Part shown: positions 17,226 through 25,554 of the stretch, one piece after another
Position numbering within the stretch: position 1 is the stretch's first letter
How the letters are laid out: each line of letters begins with the position of its first letter
Source: Thermoproteota archaeon
GTDB lineage: Archaea; Thermoproteota; Thermoprotei_A; Sulfolobales; Ignisphaeraceae
Reading direction: 5' to 3'
NCBI GenBank assembly: GCA_030550585.1
Contig: JAUQPB010000002.1
Location: 82,001-146,000, forward strand
DNA length: 64,000 nt
Position numbers and translations under genes: made by a program
Notes under the pieces: model-generated
Databases searched by the model: none
The model's input: only the letters and a program-made list of their open reading frames with translations
Told to the model about the DNA's origin: nothing

Positions 17226-17235
17226 CTTTATAAAG
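17226..17235 (+). promoter_or_regulatory. TATA box for the Ced-like operon
   Basis: CTTTATAAAG is centred about 29 bases before the ATG at 17260. That is the TATA-to-start distance expected for transcription, so the first gene is probably translated from a leaderless mRNA. Confidence 0.6.
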
Positions 17236-17259
17236 TCCCTGAATATAACGGGATAAAAA

Positions 17260-17532
17260 ATGGATATTATAGCATTAATAAAGGATTTAATTAGCAAAAC
17301 CGTTATTGTAGCCTGGCTTTTATTTTTCCTTACATGGTTGATAGGCTGGGCTATAAAAGGAGCTCCAATACCAATGGGAAGGGTTAGAAAAGTTGGACAG
17401 GGACTTATTGAGGATGCTGTATGGGGCGCATTTTGGGTGGCTGTGGGGACAACAATATTCTGGCTTATAACGTATATAGCATCTTATATAGGTAATGCTC
17501 TTCCTCCTCCACCATCACCCCAGCTTCCATGA
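17260..17532 (+). CDS. CedA1-like two-helix membrane protein (DNA-import pilin candidate)
   Basis: A 90-residue protein with two hydrophobic helices (about 12-34 and 53-78) joined by the polar loop GAPIPMGRVRKVGQGLIED and ending in a Pro-rich tail. Size and topology match CedA1, the small subunit of the crenarchaeal Ced DNA-import system, related by structure to the two-helix conjugative pilins VirB2/TraA. The next gene is a polytopic protein sharing the PIP-x-x-LIxDA loop motif, and a third small two-helix gene follows, like the cedA1-cedA-cedA2 set. The CedB ATPase is not in this window. Assignment rests on architecture and context. Confidence 0.55.
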   Translation: MDIIALIKDLISKTVIVAWLLFFLTWLIGWAIKGAPIPMGRVRKVGQGLIEDAVWGAFWVAVGTTIFWLITYIASYIGNALPPPPSPQLP

Positions 17533-17582
17533 ATATTTTGGAGTTGTTTTAATGTATTCAGCTAAGAGCTTGGGGATGTACA

Positions 17583-18962
17583 TTGTATCTGCTAATAGTA
17601 GCATACTATCTATCAATTCTAACATTTTATATTGGTACGCTTATTTATGCTCTTCCCATACCTTTAACAGGTTTGAAGCGATGGGCTCCAAGGCTGATTA
17701 CAGACGCCTTCTATGTAATGGCGCTATTGTTTAGTTTGTCTTCGATAACTGCGTTGACCAACATTATACAAGGTGTATTAGGTGGAGATTGGAATTTCTT
17801 TTTATCTTACATAAAGGCGGCCATCGCTGGTAGGGCATACATTCTGGTTTCACTAGGTCTTCTCAGAGATTTGCTGGCTAAAACAGTATTCTTGTCGGGT
17901 ATAGCTAGACTCATATCAATGGTTATCAATAGCATTGCGGCTTCGCTCTATATGCTACTAATTATGTATAGCCTATCGGTTTTTGTCAAATACTCTTTTT
18001 GGACTCTATTGTCATTGGGTCTAGCTTTAATGGCAATACCGTTTAGAATATCTCGAGGAGCGGGAGCCTTTCTTATAGCATTTGCATTGGTATTCAACTC
18101 AGCCTTACCATTATACCTACAGTTTGTTAAAACATTGATATTTCCTGCATCTCCTAATATAGGCGAGTTTATTGTATATGGCTCTATAGTTAACATGAAT
18201 GATCAAGTTATTTCACAAGGTTTCATAGGCTTAGAATACAATGGCGAGTACATAGCACCACTACCAGTATATTCCGGGGTTTATGCAATACCAATTGATT
18301 ATAAAGGAAACGTGACTGTATATTTCGATGTGTGTGGTCACATGTTCTATACAAATATAACCAATGTTTCAATATTTAATTTATGCAGAAGCTTAGGCCA
18401 AGGCGCTACACCATTTTTATGCAACTTGAATTTAAAGGTTCTAGGATTGATAGATTATAGAAGGGGTGTTGCTTTACATGCAGCGCCATTTCCGGACCAT
18501 GTAAACGTAACAATCTTCACCGAAAACTATATAGAGGTTTACTTCGTATCCAATCAAAAATTTGATTTATATATTTCTATTGTTGATGCCTACAATGTAA
18601 AATCTTTGAGCCTAGATTCACAAACTATTGAAGATGTTGATAGGTATATAAAGTATAGGTGGCGTTGGTTTGATTTATTTGGAAAGACATATGTAATAAG
18701 TATTCCTGAGGGATTACACAAGGTAGTAATAAACTTAGAACAGAGTGGATATGAGAAGTTCGAGCCAAGCGAAGGACAGATATACATTGCTCAATCTATG
18801 ATAATGAATTATGGCAATCTTCCAGGAATTTTTGATGAGCTTATCCGTATTATATACGCGGATATCATTGGTGCAGCTCTCTACATATCATTGCTTACAT
18901 CGATTTCAATAGGATTGGCTAGGGTAATAGGTGGGGCAGCTAAGCTAAGGATGATAATATGA
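17583..18962 (+). CDS. CedA-like polytopic membrane protein
   Basis: A 459-residue protein with about six hydrophobic segments in the first 185 residues, a beta-rich non-membrane region (about 195-425) with many aromatic residues, and a final transmembrane helix (about 430-455). Near the N-terminus ALPIPLTGLKRWAPRLITDA parallels the CedA1-like loop. CedA is the presumed membrane channel of the crenarchaeal DNA importer. This protein appears longer because of its beta-rich insert. The TTG at 17583 is chosen because GGGGAT precedes it closely and the first helix begins at once. Its stop overlaps the next gene's ATG. Confidence 0.5.
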   Translation: MYLLIVAYYLSILTFYIGTLIYALPIPLTGLKRWAPRLITDAFYVMALLFSLSSITALTNIIQGVLGGDWNFFLSYIKAAIAGRAYILVSLGLLRDLLAKTVFLSGIARLISMVINSIAASLYMLLIMYSLSVFVKYSFWTLLSLGLALMAIPFRISRGAGAFLIAFALVFNSALPLYLQFVKTLIFPASPNIGEFIVYGSIVNMNDQVISQGFIGLEYNGEYIAPLPVYSGVYAIPIDYKGNVTVYFDVCGHMFYTNITNVSIFNLCRSLGQGATPFLCNLNLKVLGLIDYRRGVALHAAPFPDHVNVTIFTENYIEVYFVSNQKFDLYISIVDAYNVKSLSLDSQTIEDVDRYIKYRWRWFDLFGKTYVISIPEGLHKVVINLEQSGYEKFEPSEGQIYIAQSMIMNYGNLPGIFDELIRIIYADIIGAALYISLLTSISIGLARVIGGAAKLRMII

Positions 18963-19153
18963 GGATGTGTATTGAAAGTAGTTTGTCAAGAAAAATACTA
19001 ATATTTAACATCTTAGCCATATTTACACTATTTATATTAATGCTCGAATCTGATTTACTGTTATCAGATATTTTGGGCGTTTTCATGGTTATAACCATTC
19101 TCATTTCGGTTACATTATTATCTGTAGTATTGAAGCGTTGCGATATTGCCTAG
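18959..19153 (+). CDS. Small two-helix membrane protein (possible CedA2)
   Basis: This 64-residue protein has two hydrophobic helices (about 11-28 and 34-56) and a basic C-terminal KRCDIA. It starts on an ATGA overlap with the CedA-like gene, so it belongs to that operon. Position and topology fit CedA2, the second small membrane subunit of the Ced system, but a short hydrophobic protein cannot be assigned by sequence alone. Confidence 0.45.
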   Translation: MRMCIESSLSRKILIFNILAIFTLFILMLESDLLLSDILGVFMVITILISVTLLSVVLKRCDIA

Positions 19154-19278
19154 GATAAATCAATGCTTAAGATATGTAGTGTTAAATTGATAAGCTTTAC
19201 ACACTCTATTATAATTTATCATCATATGCTGTTTCATTATGAAAGCTTTTAATATGTCAAGCATCTGAATAAATTTGT

Positions 19279-19298
19279 TGCACCTTAATGAGGGTGCA
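19279..19298 (+). promoter_or_regulatory. Hairpin masking the rpo13 ribosome-binding site
   Basis: TGCACC and GGTGCA are perfect complementary arms around the loop TTAATGAG, ending 3 bases before the ATG at 19302. The best Shine-Dalgarno match (GAGGGTG) lies within the loop and 3' arm, so folding would hide it. Translational control is inferred. Confidence 0.4.
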
Positions 19299-19301
19299 TA
19301 A

Positions 19302-19577
19302 ATGGAGGAGGAAATAGTCTCGTCAGAAACTCAAGAAGAAAGAGAATCAGTCGAAGAAGAGTCTAGCGAAATATATTCTGAAGGTGAAGAGGTGGAATAT
19401 GTAGCGTTCTCACCTCAAGAACTAGAGATTTTTATTCTTCGCTCAGAAACATGGGATAAGCTAGCTAGGGGAGAGATTGCATTAGAAGATGCAAAAAAGA
19501 TTATAGATGAGATTATGCAACAATCTCAAACGCAAGTTGAAGCGACTAAGAGGCGGGGTAGAAGAAAAAGAAAATGA
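19302..19577 (+). CDS. rpo13: RNA polymerase subunit Rpo13-like
   Basis: A 91-residue protein with a very acidic N-terminus (Glu/Ser rich to about residue 35), a central helix-turn-helix EIFILRSETWDKLARGEI followed by LEDAKKIIDEI, and a basic tail KRRGRRKRK. Sulfolobus Rpo13 has the same layout: acidic tail, a core with ExWDxLxxGxIxxxxAK, and a basic DNA-contacting tail. Rpo13 is found in crenarchaeal RNA polymerases, where it sits near downstream DNA. The match comes from memory of the family. A hairpin overlaps its ribosome-binding site. Confidence 0.7.
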   Translation: MEEEIVSSETQEERESVEEESSEIYSEGEEVEYVAFSPQELEIFILRSETWDKLARGEIALEDAKKIIDEIMQQSQTQVEATKRRGRRKRK

Positions 19578-19719
19578 TGGAATCAATTACTTAATTATTT
19601 AAGCATTATAATACAATAACGTGTGGCATACAAAGTTACATCAGATTTTTAATTGACATTGCAAGTGGTATAGCAACTTGTTGCATAACTTCATGTTTAC
19701 AGAATTAAGAATAATAGAG

Positions 19720-20088
19720 TCAGCATTCGTCATATTCATAGCCAAGGTTATTCAAAGCATCTTTAATGGTTTCTCTGCTTACAGATCTGTCAAAAACTAT
19801 TACAACCAGTTTGTTGTTGTCTTTTTTAATAAGCTTTACTTTGTCTACTAGTACATTTCCTTTTAATAGTTCGCTAACATTCTTTCTAGGTGTTAGAAAG
19901 TCCTTAAACTTTTTCTGCATAACATTGTAGAAGGTGTCAAAGTGCTGTATCATCCTTATAGCATCTTCCACATCTTCTCCTCCTTTACCAAGCACATCTC
20001 TAAGTTTATTGAGCAGTTCTGGTGCTTTGTTTGCATCAACTTCTAATGCTGTGTATCCGCCAAGTATTGTAAAGACTCTGGGTTTCAT
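19720..20088 (-). CDS. Conserved hypothetical protein, 122 residues
   Basis: I do not recognise this family. The protein starts MKPRVFTILGGYTALEVDANK, continues with a helical region (LLNKLRDVLGKGGEDVEDAIRM in two parts) and ends with an alpha-beta unit KLVVIVFDRSVSRETIKDALNNLGYEYDEC. It is soluble and lacks an obvious catalytic motif. It stands divergent from pcna, sharing a short intergenic region of about 75 bases, so joint regulation with replication genes is possible but unproven. Confidence 0.6.
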   Translation of the reverse strand: MKPRVFTILGGYTALEVDANKAPELLNKLRDVLGKGGEDVEDAIRMIQHFDTFYNVMQKKFKDFLTPRKNVSELLKGNVLVDKVKLIKKDNNKLVVIVFDRSVSRETIKDALNNLGYEYDEC

Positions 20089-20163
20089 ATGTAATCGCCT
20101 TGGACTCTTAGACCGATAATTTTATAGATTTGAAAAGATAAAATTTTTGTTTGAGGTAGCACC

Positions 20164-20925
20164 ATGAGTGCAAGAATTACATATCCTGTGGGAGCAGTAA
20201 TAAAGAATGTGGCACAGGCTTTGAAGGGTGTTGTTGATCAAATACCTATTGTGATGTCCTTGGATCAGTTCTCTATTGAGGCGCTTTCCCCTGATAAGGT
20301 GTCTATGATCATATTTTCAATTCCGTCATCGGCATTTGAAGAGTATAGCGTTAGCGAGGAGATAAAAATTGTTGCTGATAGAGATGAGTTTGTCAAATCA
20401 CTAAGAAGAGCTACAAAAAGAGATAAGGTATCATTTGAGTATGTAGCTGGTAGCAGAGAACTAAAGGTTAAGGTTTTTAATGTTAGAAGTAACTTGGAAA
20501 GAGAGTACGTAGTTCCTCTGTCTGAGATCAATTTTGAGAGGATAGGATCGCTAAATGTTGAACTTGAGGTGTCAGCAAATCTTCCAGCCGATGAGCTGGT
20601 ATCCGTTATAAAGGATGTTAGTATTTTGGGTGAGGAAGTATCGTTTATATACTCTTCAGAACTAAATGGGATAAAGGTTGCAGCCCACGGTGATCTAGGG
20701 TCGTATGAAACTATATTGAAGCAGTTTCAACCATTAACATACCTAGAATCTTCTGTGGGTAGTAGCATTGCGAGGTATAGTGTTGAGCATCTAAAGGCTG
20801 TTGCAAAGCTTCTTAATCTTGCAGAGGAATGCAGTATTGCATTTGGAGCAGACAAACCCTTGAAGATCGCTTTTGAAATAACTGGTGGAGGTAGGGTAGA
20901 GGTCTGGATAGCACCTAGAGCATGA
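20164..20925 (+). CDS. pcn: DNA polymerase sliding clamp (PCNA), first paralogue
   Basis: This 253-residue protein has the PCNA fold pattern: an N-terminal ITYPVGAVIKNVAQALKG, the SIEALSPDKVSMIIFSIP strand, an interdomain segment near EIKIVADRDEF, and the C-terminal YSVEHLKAVAKLLNLAEE and GGGRVEVWIAPRA. PCNA encircles DNA and tethers polymerases, FEN1 and ligase. A second distinct PCNA follows at 21342, which fits a crenarchaeal heterotrimeric clamp. The third subunit is not in the window. Its stop overlaps the next ATG. Confidence 0.93.
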   Translation: MSARITYPVGAVIKNVAQALKGVVDQIPIVMSLDQFSIEALSPDKVSMIIFSIPSSAFEEYSVSEEIKIVADRDEFVKSLRRATKRDKVSFEYVAGSRELKVKVFNVRSNLEREYVVPLSEINFERIGSLNVELEVSANLPADELVSVIKDVSILGEEVSFIYSSELNGIKVAAHGDLGSYETILKQFQPLTYLESSVGSSIARYSVEHLKAVAKLLNLAEECSIAFGADKPLKIAFEITGGGRVEVWIAPRA

Positions 20926-21281
20926 TTAATGGTGACTCGATGTACGCTGATGTTGTAAGGGTCGATTCAAAGGGTAGGATAACAATACCATCTACTTTAA
21001 GGTTGTTGCTAAATATTGAAGAAGGGGATCAGCTAGTTCTATTATTTGATGAAAGTACCCAAAAAATTGAAATACTAGGCCCCGGAACCGACAACCCAGT
21101 TGTATGCATAACCGCAAATCCCTTAGAGAATGTACTAGATATTATATCAAATATAGGAAATGATTTGATAGCGGTTACATGCAGACGTATAGACGAAGAA
21201 CGCGGAGAGTATAAATGTAAGATTGTACTCAATAAAAAAGCTCTCGAATTAGGAAAGGCAAAGGGTTTAAAATGTCTATAA
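20922..21281 (+). CDS. AbrB/SpoVT-like DNA-binding domain protein
   Basis: Near the N-terminus is MYADVVRVDSKGRITIPSTL, the swapped-hairpin AbrB/SpoVT motif (V-D-x-K-G-R-I-x-I-P), followed by GDQLVLLFDE. The C-terminal half (residues 50-119) contains several cysteines and no recognised domain. The ATG at 20922 overlaps the pcna stop; an internal ATG at 20940 starts closer to the motif. The protein may be a transcription regulator or an antitoxin-like factor, but no toxin lies nearby. Its place between two clamp genes suggests co-expression with replication genes. Confidence 0.7.
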   Translation: MINGDSMYADVVRVDSKGRITIPSTLRLLLNIEEGDQLVLLFDESTQKIEILGPGTDNPVVCITANPLENVLDIISNIGNDLIAVTCRRIDEERGEYKCKIVLNKKALELGKAKGLKCL

Positions 21282-21307
21282 ACCAAGGCACTCATTTAAG
21301 CGCATTA

Positions 21308-21317
21308 TTTATATTTT
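21308..21317 (+). promoter_or_regulatory. TATA box for the second pcna
   Basis: TTTATATTTT is centred about 30 bases before the TTG/GTG start at 21342-21347, the spacing for a leaderless transcript. The second clamp gene therefore probably has its own promoter. Confidence 0.5.
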
Positions 21318-21341
21318 GTGTAAAAGCACCTAATCATATTA

Positions 21342-22127
21342 TTGGTGAAAAAATTGAGTAGCACTACAACCATTAGATTTGTATTTGGAGATGCTAGAAT
21401 CTGGAGATATGTTTTAAGAACACTTGCAGATTATTTAGAGGTTGTAGGTATGAAGGTCAGCCCCAATGAAGGTGTTAGGATAAGGGCTATGGATCCAAGC
21501 CGTGTGATGCTTGTCGATTTTAGTATTCCTCCCAATGCCTTTGAGGAGTATGTTGTTGAAAAAGATGAGATACTATTTCTAAATCTAGAGGGTGTTTCGA
21601 AGATACTTAGGAGAGCATCCAAATCAGATAAACTTGCACTATATAGTGACGGCAGTAGACTAAGCCTTTCTCTTATTTCTAAAGGCGGTACGCAGAGAAC
21701 CTTTATATTACCACTTATATCATCTTCATATGAGGAAATACCCGAACTATCTTTAGAATTCAAAGTTGTTGCTAAAATACTTGGCCCGGCACTCTCAGCA
21801 GCTCTATCGATACTAGAGGATGTAGGTGAGGTAGCGAAATTCAAGGCGCTAAAAGATGGTTTAACATTGATGGCATCGACAGAGCTTGGCGAGGTAGAAT
21901 TCATGTTTAATACTTCCACTGGCACTTTAATAGATTATCAGATAGCTGAAGGCGTCGAAGAGTTTGCTAATTCATACTCTATGGAATATATCTCAACATT
22001 GACGCAATTGTCAAAATTTGCGGAAAGTGCTACAATTAAATTAGCACCTGAAATACCTTGTGAAATAGACTTAGATATGATTGGAGGGGCGATATTGAAG
22101 GTTTTCATTGCTCCAAGAATGGAGTAG
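21342..22127 (+). CDS. pcn: DNA polymerase sliding clamp (PCNA), second paralogue
   Basis: This 261-residue protein shares the clamp pattern with the upstream gene but is clearly divergent: IRFVFGDARIWRYVLRTLADYLEV, IRAMDPSRVMLVDFSIPPNAFEEY, KILRRASKSDKL and the C-terminal LKVFIAPRME. Crenarchaea build PCNA as a ring of three different subunits, each recruiting different partners, so this is probably another subunit and not a redundant copy. Start codons TTG (21342) and GTG (21345) are both possible. priS follows 21 bases later. Confidence 0.92.
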   Translation: MVKKLSSTTTIRFVFGDARIWRYVLRTLADYLEVVGMKVSPNEGVRIRAMDPSRVMLVDFSIPPNAFEEYVVEKDEILFLNLEGVSKILRRASKSDKLALYSDGSRLSLSLISKGGTQRTFILPLISSSYEEIPELSLEFKVVAKILGPALSAALSILEDVGEVAKFKALKDGLTLMASTELGEVEFMFNTSTGTLIDYQIAEGVEEFANSYSMEYISTLTQLSKFAESATIKLAPEIPCEIDLDMIGGAILKVFIAPRME

Positions 22128-22148
22128 TGTTATCGTAATAGGATAAGG

Positions 22149-23351
22149 ATGTGGTGTTGTTTGAGCCAAAAAAGAGGTGTACCAGATTTTTTTAAGGAGA
22201 AATTTAGAGAATATTATAGGGGGGCCTCCTTAGAGCTTCCACAAGATCTTCCCTTCAGGGAGGTTGCTTTACAACCTTTTGATGCCGATTATTATGTTCG
22301 TCACTTGTCATTTGATTCTCTGGCACAGCTTAGAGATTATATATCAGCAAATGTCCCCCGACACCTATACTATTCTTCGGCAAAATATCTCTATCCAGGC
22401 AACAATGAAATGTCTGAAAAGGGATGGATTGGTAGCGACTTGGTGTTCGATATAGATTCAAATGATATTCCAGATTGTGGCAAATACGTTATAGACTTTA
22501 GATTTTGTCCTAGATGTGGATATATAGCAAAAAATGATGAGAAAGAATGCCCATATTGTGGCTTAGAACTCAAAAAATTTGAGCACGTAGATAAAGCTTG
22601 CATTGAAAGAGCCTATGATTATCTGCTTAAGCTTATAGACATTATCGAAAATGATTTCGGATTTTTAACCTATAAAGCAAGTTTTTCTGGGAATAGAGGG
22701 TTTCACCTAATTGTTGAGCTACCTCAGCCATTCGACAGAATGGATTCAGAAGCGAGAAGAGAGATAGTTTCATACATAATGCTAAATGATTTTGATAAAA
22801 AACACATCATAAATATGTACATGGACGATGCTAGAAGGCAAAAAGGACTCGGATATATATTGCCAAGAGTTATTGATGGTGGTTTAAGAAGAAGAATAGC
22901 ATTATCACTATCGAAAAGGGTTTCTGACCAAGACATAAAAAGTTTCTTGATGGGCTATAGCGAAAAAATTGATTACCATAAACTAGCACAGTTATCAGAA
23001 CTTATATCAAAGCATATTGAGGAAATACTTAATGAATTATCTATTCCAATAGACTCTAAGGTAACCATAGATATCTCACACCTTGTTAGAATCCCAAATA
23101 GCATAAATGGAAAAACAGGTTGGAAAGCCTTTTTGATTAAAAATATATCAGAATTTGAACTAGACCCATACAACGTCTCAATTAGTGGCAATGAGATGCT
23201 TCAGTTGCGTATCTTAGTAGATCTGCCTCAAATAAGAATAATAGATAGGGAATTTAAAGCAAAAAAGGGAGATGTTATAGTTACAGAATATCCGTACGCC
23301 TCATATCTAGTATTCAAAAACGTGGCAGAACTTATGTCTATAAGGCGATAG
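22149..23351 (+). CDS. priS: DNA primase small (catalytic) subunit PriS
   Basis: PriS makes primers with the PriL subunit. The catalytic pair appears as LVFDIDSND (D101 and D103). A zinc site is formed by CPRC (C120, C123) and CPYC (C134, C137), as in archaeal PriS. Other blocks are SGNRGFHLIVE and the late LVRIPNSINGKTGWK. Length (400) is normal to slightly long. The start could be the ATG at 22149 or a TTG at 22161. A GINS-like gene follows 7 bases downstream, a pairing reported in crenarchaea. Confidence 0.9.
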   Translation: MWCCLSQKRGVPDFFKEKFREYYRGASLELPQDLPFREVALQPFDADYYVRHLSFDSLAQLRDYISANVPRHLYYSSAKYLYPGNNEMSEKGWIGSDLVFDIDSNDIPDCGKYVIDFRFCPRCGYIAKNDEKECPYCGLELKKFEHVDKACIERAYDYLLKLIDIIENDFGFLTYKASFSGNRGFHLIVELPQPFDRMDSEARREIVSYIMLNDFDKKHIINMYMDDARRQKGLGYILPRVIDGGLRRRIALSLSKRVSDQDIKSFLMGYSEKIDYHKLAQLSELISKHIEEILNELSIPIDSKVTIDISHLVRIPNSINGKTGWKAFLIKNISEFELDPYNVSISGNEMLQLRILVDLPQIRIIDREFKAKKGDVIVTEYPYASYLVFKNVAELMSIRR

Positions 23352-23358
23352 CTAAGCT

Positions 23359-23850
23359 ATGTACCTAGAACTATATGAGAAAATCAAAAAGATTTTCGAT
23401 GCTATATTAAATAATGAGAAGATGAGCTCCAAGGATGTTTACACCATTTTTGAAGTTGCAAACAAGCTGATTTTAGATATGAAGATATGGTGTAATGAGA
23501 ACCAATATACAGAATTAAAAGACCTGTGTACAGACTTCGACAAAAACATTTCGATGATATTGGCCACAATATCTTTATTGATTGCGACAAATGCTATGAG
23601 GGGGGATTTGCAGGTGGATACAGATATTTTTGGCTCTTTTTTGAAAAAACTGAAGGAATCTTTAGATAGCTTTAACAGCATCTTGCGAAACACAATATTG
23701 TTATCAGATGGGTCTGTGTTATGTAAAATATTAAAACCATTTCAAACCAGATTTTCGCTAGCATTGCCTGGTTATGTAGTACCTTTGCCCATAGGCGAGG
23801 CCGCACTTCTTTCAATACTTGGTTTTGTTAAAGTAATTGACTCTTTCTAA
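23359..23850 (+). CDS. GINS complex subunit, Gins51/Gins15-like
   Basis: A 163-residue, mainly helical protein ending in a short beta domain [26 protein letters not shown] Gins51-type subunits have a helical A domain followed by a small C-terminal B domain with this LPxxEAxxLxxxGxxxxV look. GINS joins MCM and Cdc45/RecJ in the replicative helicase. The location directly after priS supports the call, since a GINS gene is linked to primase in other crenarchaea. Overall similarity in the helical part is too weak to judge by eye. Confidence 0.6.
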   Translation: MYLELYEKIKKIFDAILNNEKMSSKDVYTIFEVANKLILDMKIWCNENQYTELKDLCTDFDKNISMILATISLLIATNAMRGDLQVDTDIFGSFLKKLKESLDSFNSILRNTILLSDGSVLCKILKPFQTRFSLALPGYVVPLPIGEAALLSILGFVKVIDSF

Positions 23851-23917
23851 CAATATTGCTTATAAATCCTGCAAAAAGATTGATAATAGAAGAAATAGCT
23901 GGGATGATGTGATTACA

Positions 23918-24205
23918 GTGAAAATACCAAAAGTCATAACAACATATTGTCCAAGATGTAAAACACATACAGAACATAGTGTTACCATATACAAGCATGG
24001 TAAGAGAAGAACGTTGGCTCAAGGACAAAGAAGGTATCTTAGGAAGCAAGAGGGGTATGGATCAAAGAGAAAGCCAGAGCAAAAGCGGTTTGCCAAGGTC
24101 ACAAAAAAAGTTGTTTTAAAGCTTAAGTGCTCTAAATGTGGATATATAGTACATAGAGAAGGTGTAAGGTTGAAGAAAGCGGAACTAGCTGAAAAGCATG
24201 GGTGA
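23918..24205 (+). CDS. rpl44e: Large ribosomal subunit protein eL42
   Basis: eL42 (L44e), 95 residues, beginning [20 protein letters not shown] from a GTG at 23918, with a second cysteine pair in [11 protein letters not shown] forming a zinc ribbon. The central [17 protein letters not shown] is typical. A longer frame starting at 23837 is rejected because homologues begin with MKIPK and GGGATGATG precedes the GTG. eS27 follows after 9 bases. Confidence 0.95.
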   Translation: MKIPKVITTYCPRCKTHTEHSVTIYKHGKRRTLAQGQRRYLRKQEGYGSKRKPEQKRFAKVTKKVVLKLKCSKCGYIVHREGVRLKKAELAEKHG

Positions 24206-24214
24206 ATATACCGT

Positions 24215-24418
24215 ATGGCTAAGAAAAGGAGGATTTTGATTCCAGAACCACGAAGCAAATTCATTAGAGTAAAGTGCAACGTCTGTGGAAACGAACAACC
24301 AGTCTTTGATCATGCAACTTTTCCTGTAAGATGCCTAGTATGTGGCACAGTAATAGTTCAGCCTACTGGAGGAAAAGCTAAATTAGTTAATGCTGAGATA
24401 GTTAGAATTTTAGGATAG
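24215..24418 (+). CDS. rps27e: Small ribosomal subunit protein eS27
   Basis: eS27, 67 residues, with a C4 zinc finger: [16 protein letters not shown] and RCLVCGTVI, then [19 protein letters not shown]. It is co-transcribed with eL42 and probably aIF2-alpha, the common eL42-eS27-aIF2a-Nop10 archaeal cluster. Confidence 0.96.
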   Translation: MAKKRRILIPEPRSKFIRVKCNVCGNEQPVFDHATFPVRCLVCGTVIVQPTGGKAKLVNAEIVRILG

Positions 24419-24486
24419 TCCAGACGCAAAATGTTTTTGTATAGCCACATACAATATATTTTCATTATAAAGAGGGCGGAACCTTT

Positions 24487-25305
24487 ATGAGTTTGCCTTT
24501 TAGAAAAAAAGGTGTGCCAGAGGTAGGAGAGCTTGTTGTTGCTCAAGTAAAGAAAGTATTTGATTATGGTGCTTATGCTGATCTGTTAGAATATGAAAAT
24601 CTTGAAGCATTTATTCCATGGAGTGAGATAAGCACAAAGTATGTTAAAGATATCAGAGAGATTTTGAAAGAAAAACAAGTTGTTGTAGGTAAGGTAATTA
24701 GAGTAGAAAAGAAGCCTACAAAGATAGAAGTAGACATCTCATTGAAGAGGGTGATGGAAGGAGAGAAAAAGATTAAAATGCTAAGATGGAAAAGATTACA
24801 GAAAGCTCAAAAAATAATAGAATTAGTTTCCAAAAACATGTCAAAAACACTTGATGAAGCATATTCAAAAGTTTGGTCGAAATTTGAAAAAAGTATAGAT
24901 CCGTTGTCTATATTAGAAGAGGTTGTAATGAGGGGGCCTGAAAAGCTGAGGGAGATGGGAATTGAAGAACCTTGGGCTAAGGCAGTTTATGAGGAGGCTA
25001 AAAAGCATATTGCAATAAAAACTGTGAAGATTAGGGGCATCGCAAAAATAGTTTCTTATAAACCAGATGGCATTGATAGAATAAAAAAGATATTAACAGA
25101 GGTAAAAAATGCCTTTGCAAGCTCCAGCATTAAAATAGATATATACACTATAGGAGCTCCAAAATACAGAATCGAAATTGAGTCGCACGAATATAGATCA
25201 GCTGAAGACGCCTTTACTAAGATATCAGAACTCATTGAAAAGCTTTCAAAGGATCTGGAAATAGATTTATATAGTTTTGAAAGAGAAGAATTGCAAAAAG
25301 GATAA
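24487..25305 (+). CDS. eif2a: Translation initiation factor aIF2 subunit alpha
   Basis: The alpha subunit of aIF2, which delivers initiator tRNA. The N-terminal S1 (OB) domain runs over about residues 10-85 with [20 protein letters not shown] and [10 protein letters not shown] helical middle domain follows, then the C-terminal alpha-beta domain (about 175-265) with [21 protein letters not shown]. Length (272) is standard. GGGCGG lies just before the ATG. nop10 starts 5 bases after the stop. Confidence 0.95.
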   Translation: MSLPFRKKGVPEVGELVVAQVKKVFDYGAYADLLEYENLEAFIPWSEISTKYVKDIREILKEKQVVVGKVIRVEKKPTKIEVDISLKRVMEGEKKIKMLRWKRLQKAQKIIELVSKNMSKTLDEAYSKVWSKFEKSIDPLSILEEVVMRGPEKLREMGIEEPWAKAVYEEAKKHIAIKTVKIRGIAKIVSYKPDGIDRIKKILTEVKNAFASSSIKIDIYTIGAPKYRIEIESHEYRSAEDAFTKISELIEKLSKDLEIDLYSFEREELQKG

Positions 25306-25310
25306 GGTTA

Positions 25311-25526
25311 ATGAGATGGAGAATAAGGAAATGTCCAAATTGTAAAACATACACTTTAAAGGAGATATGTCCAAAATGTGGTAATAAAACTATTGTACCT
25401 CACCCTCCAAGGTTCTCACCAGAAGATAAATATGTTGAATACAGGTTATTGAGTAAATATCCAGATCTGTTAAGTAAGGGTGTGAAAATCTCGAAGGAAG
25501 GGCTTTCGAATTCTAGCAATAAATAG
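25311..25526 (+). CDS. nop10: H/ACA RNP protein Nop10
   Basis: A 71-residue protein starting [16 protein letters not shown] with a second cysteine pair CPKCGNKT, the small zinc ribbon of archaeal Nop10, followed by the conserved [16 protein letters not shown] helix that binds Cbf5. Together with Cbf5 (40.8 kb), Gar1, L7Ae and a guide RNA it forms the pseudouridylation RNP. The C-terminal Ser/Asn tail is slightly longer than usual. Confidence 0.95.
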   Translation: MRWRIRKCPNCKTYTLKEICPKCGNKTIVPHPPRFSPEDKYVEYRLLSKYPDLLSKGVKISKEGLSNSSNK

Positions 25527-25554
25527 AAGAATAACTTTAGAGTTTGTCTAAGAA

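Noticed and set aside
17495-17734. 79-codon frame spanning the CedA1-CedA junction
   Set aside because: It lies in a different frame from two well-supported membrane proteins and shows no hydrophobic pattern or family motif.
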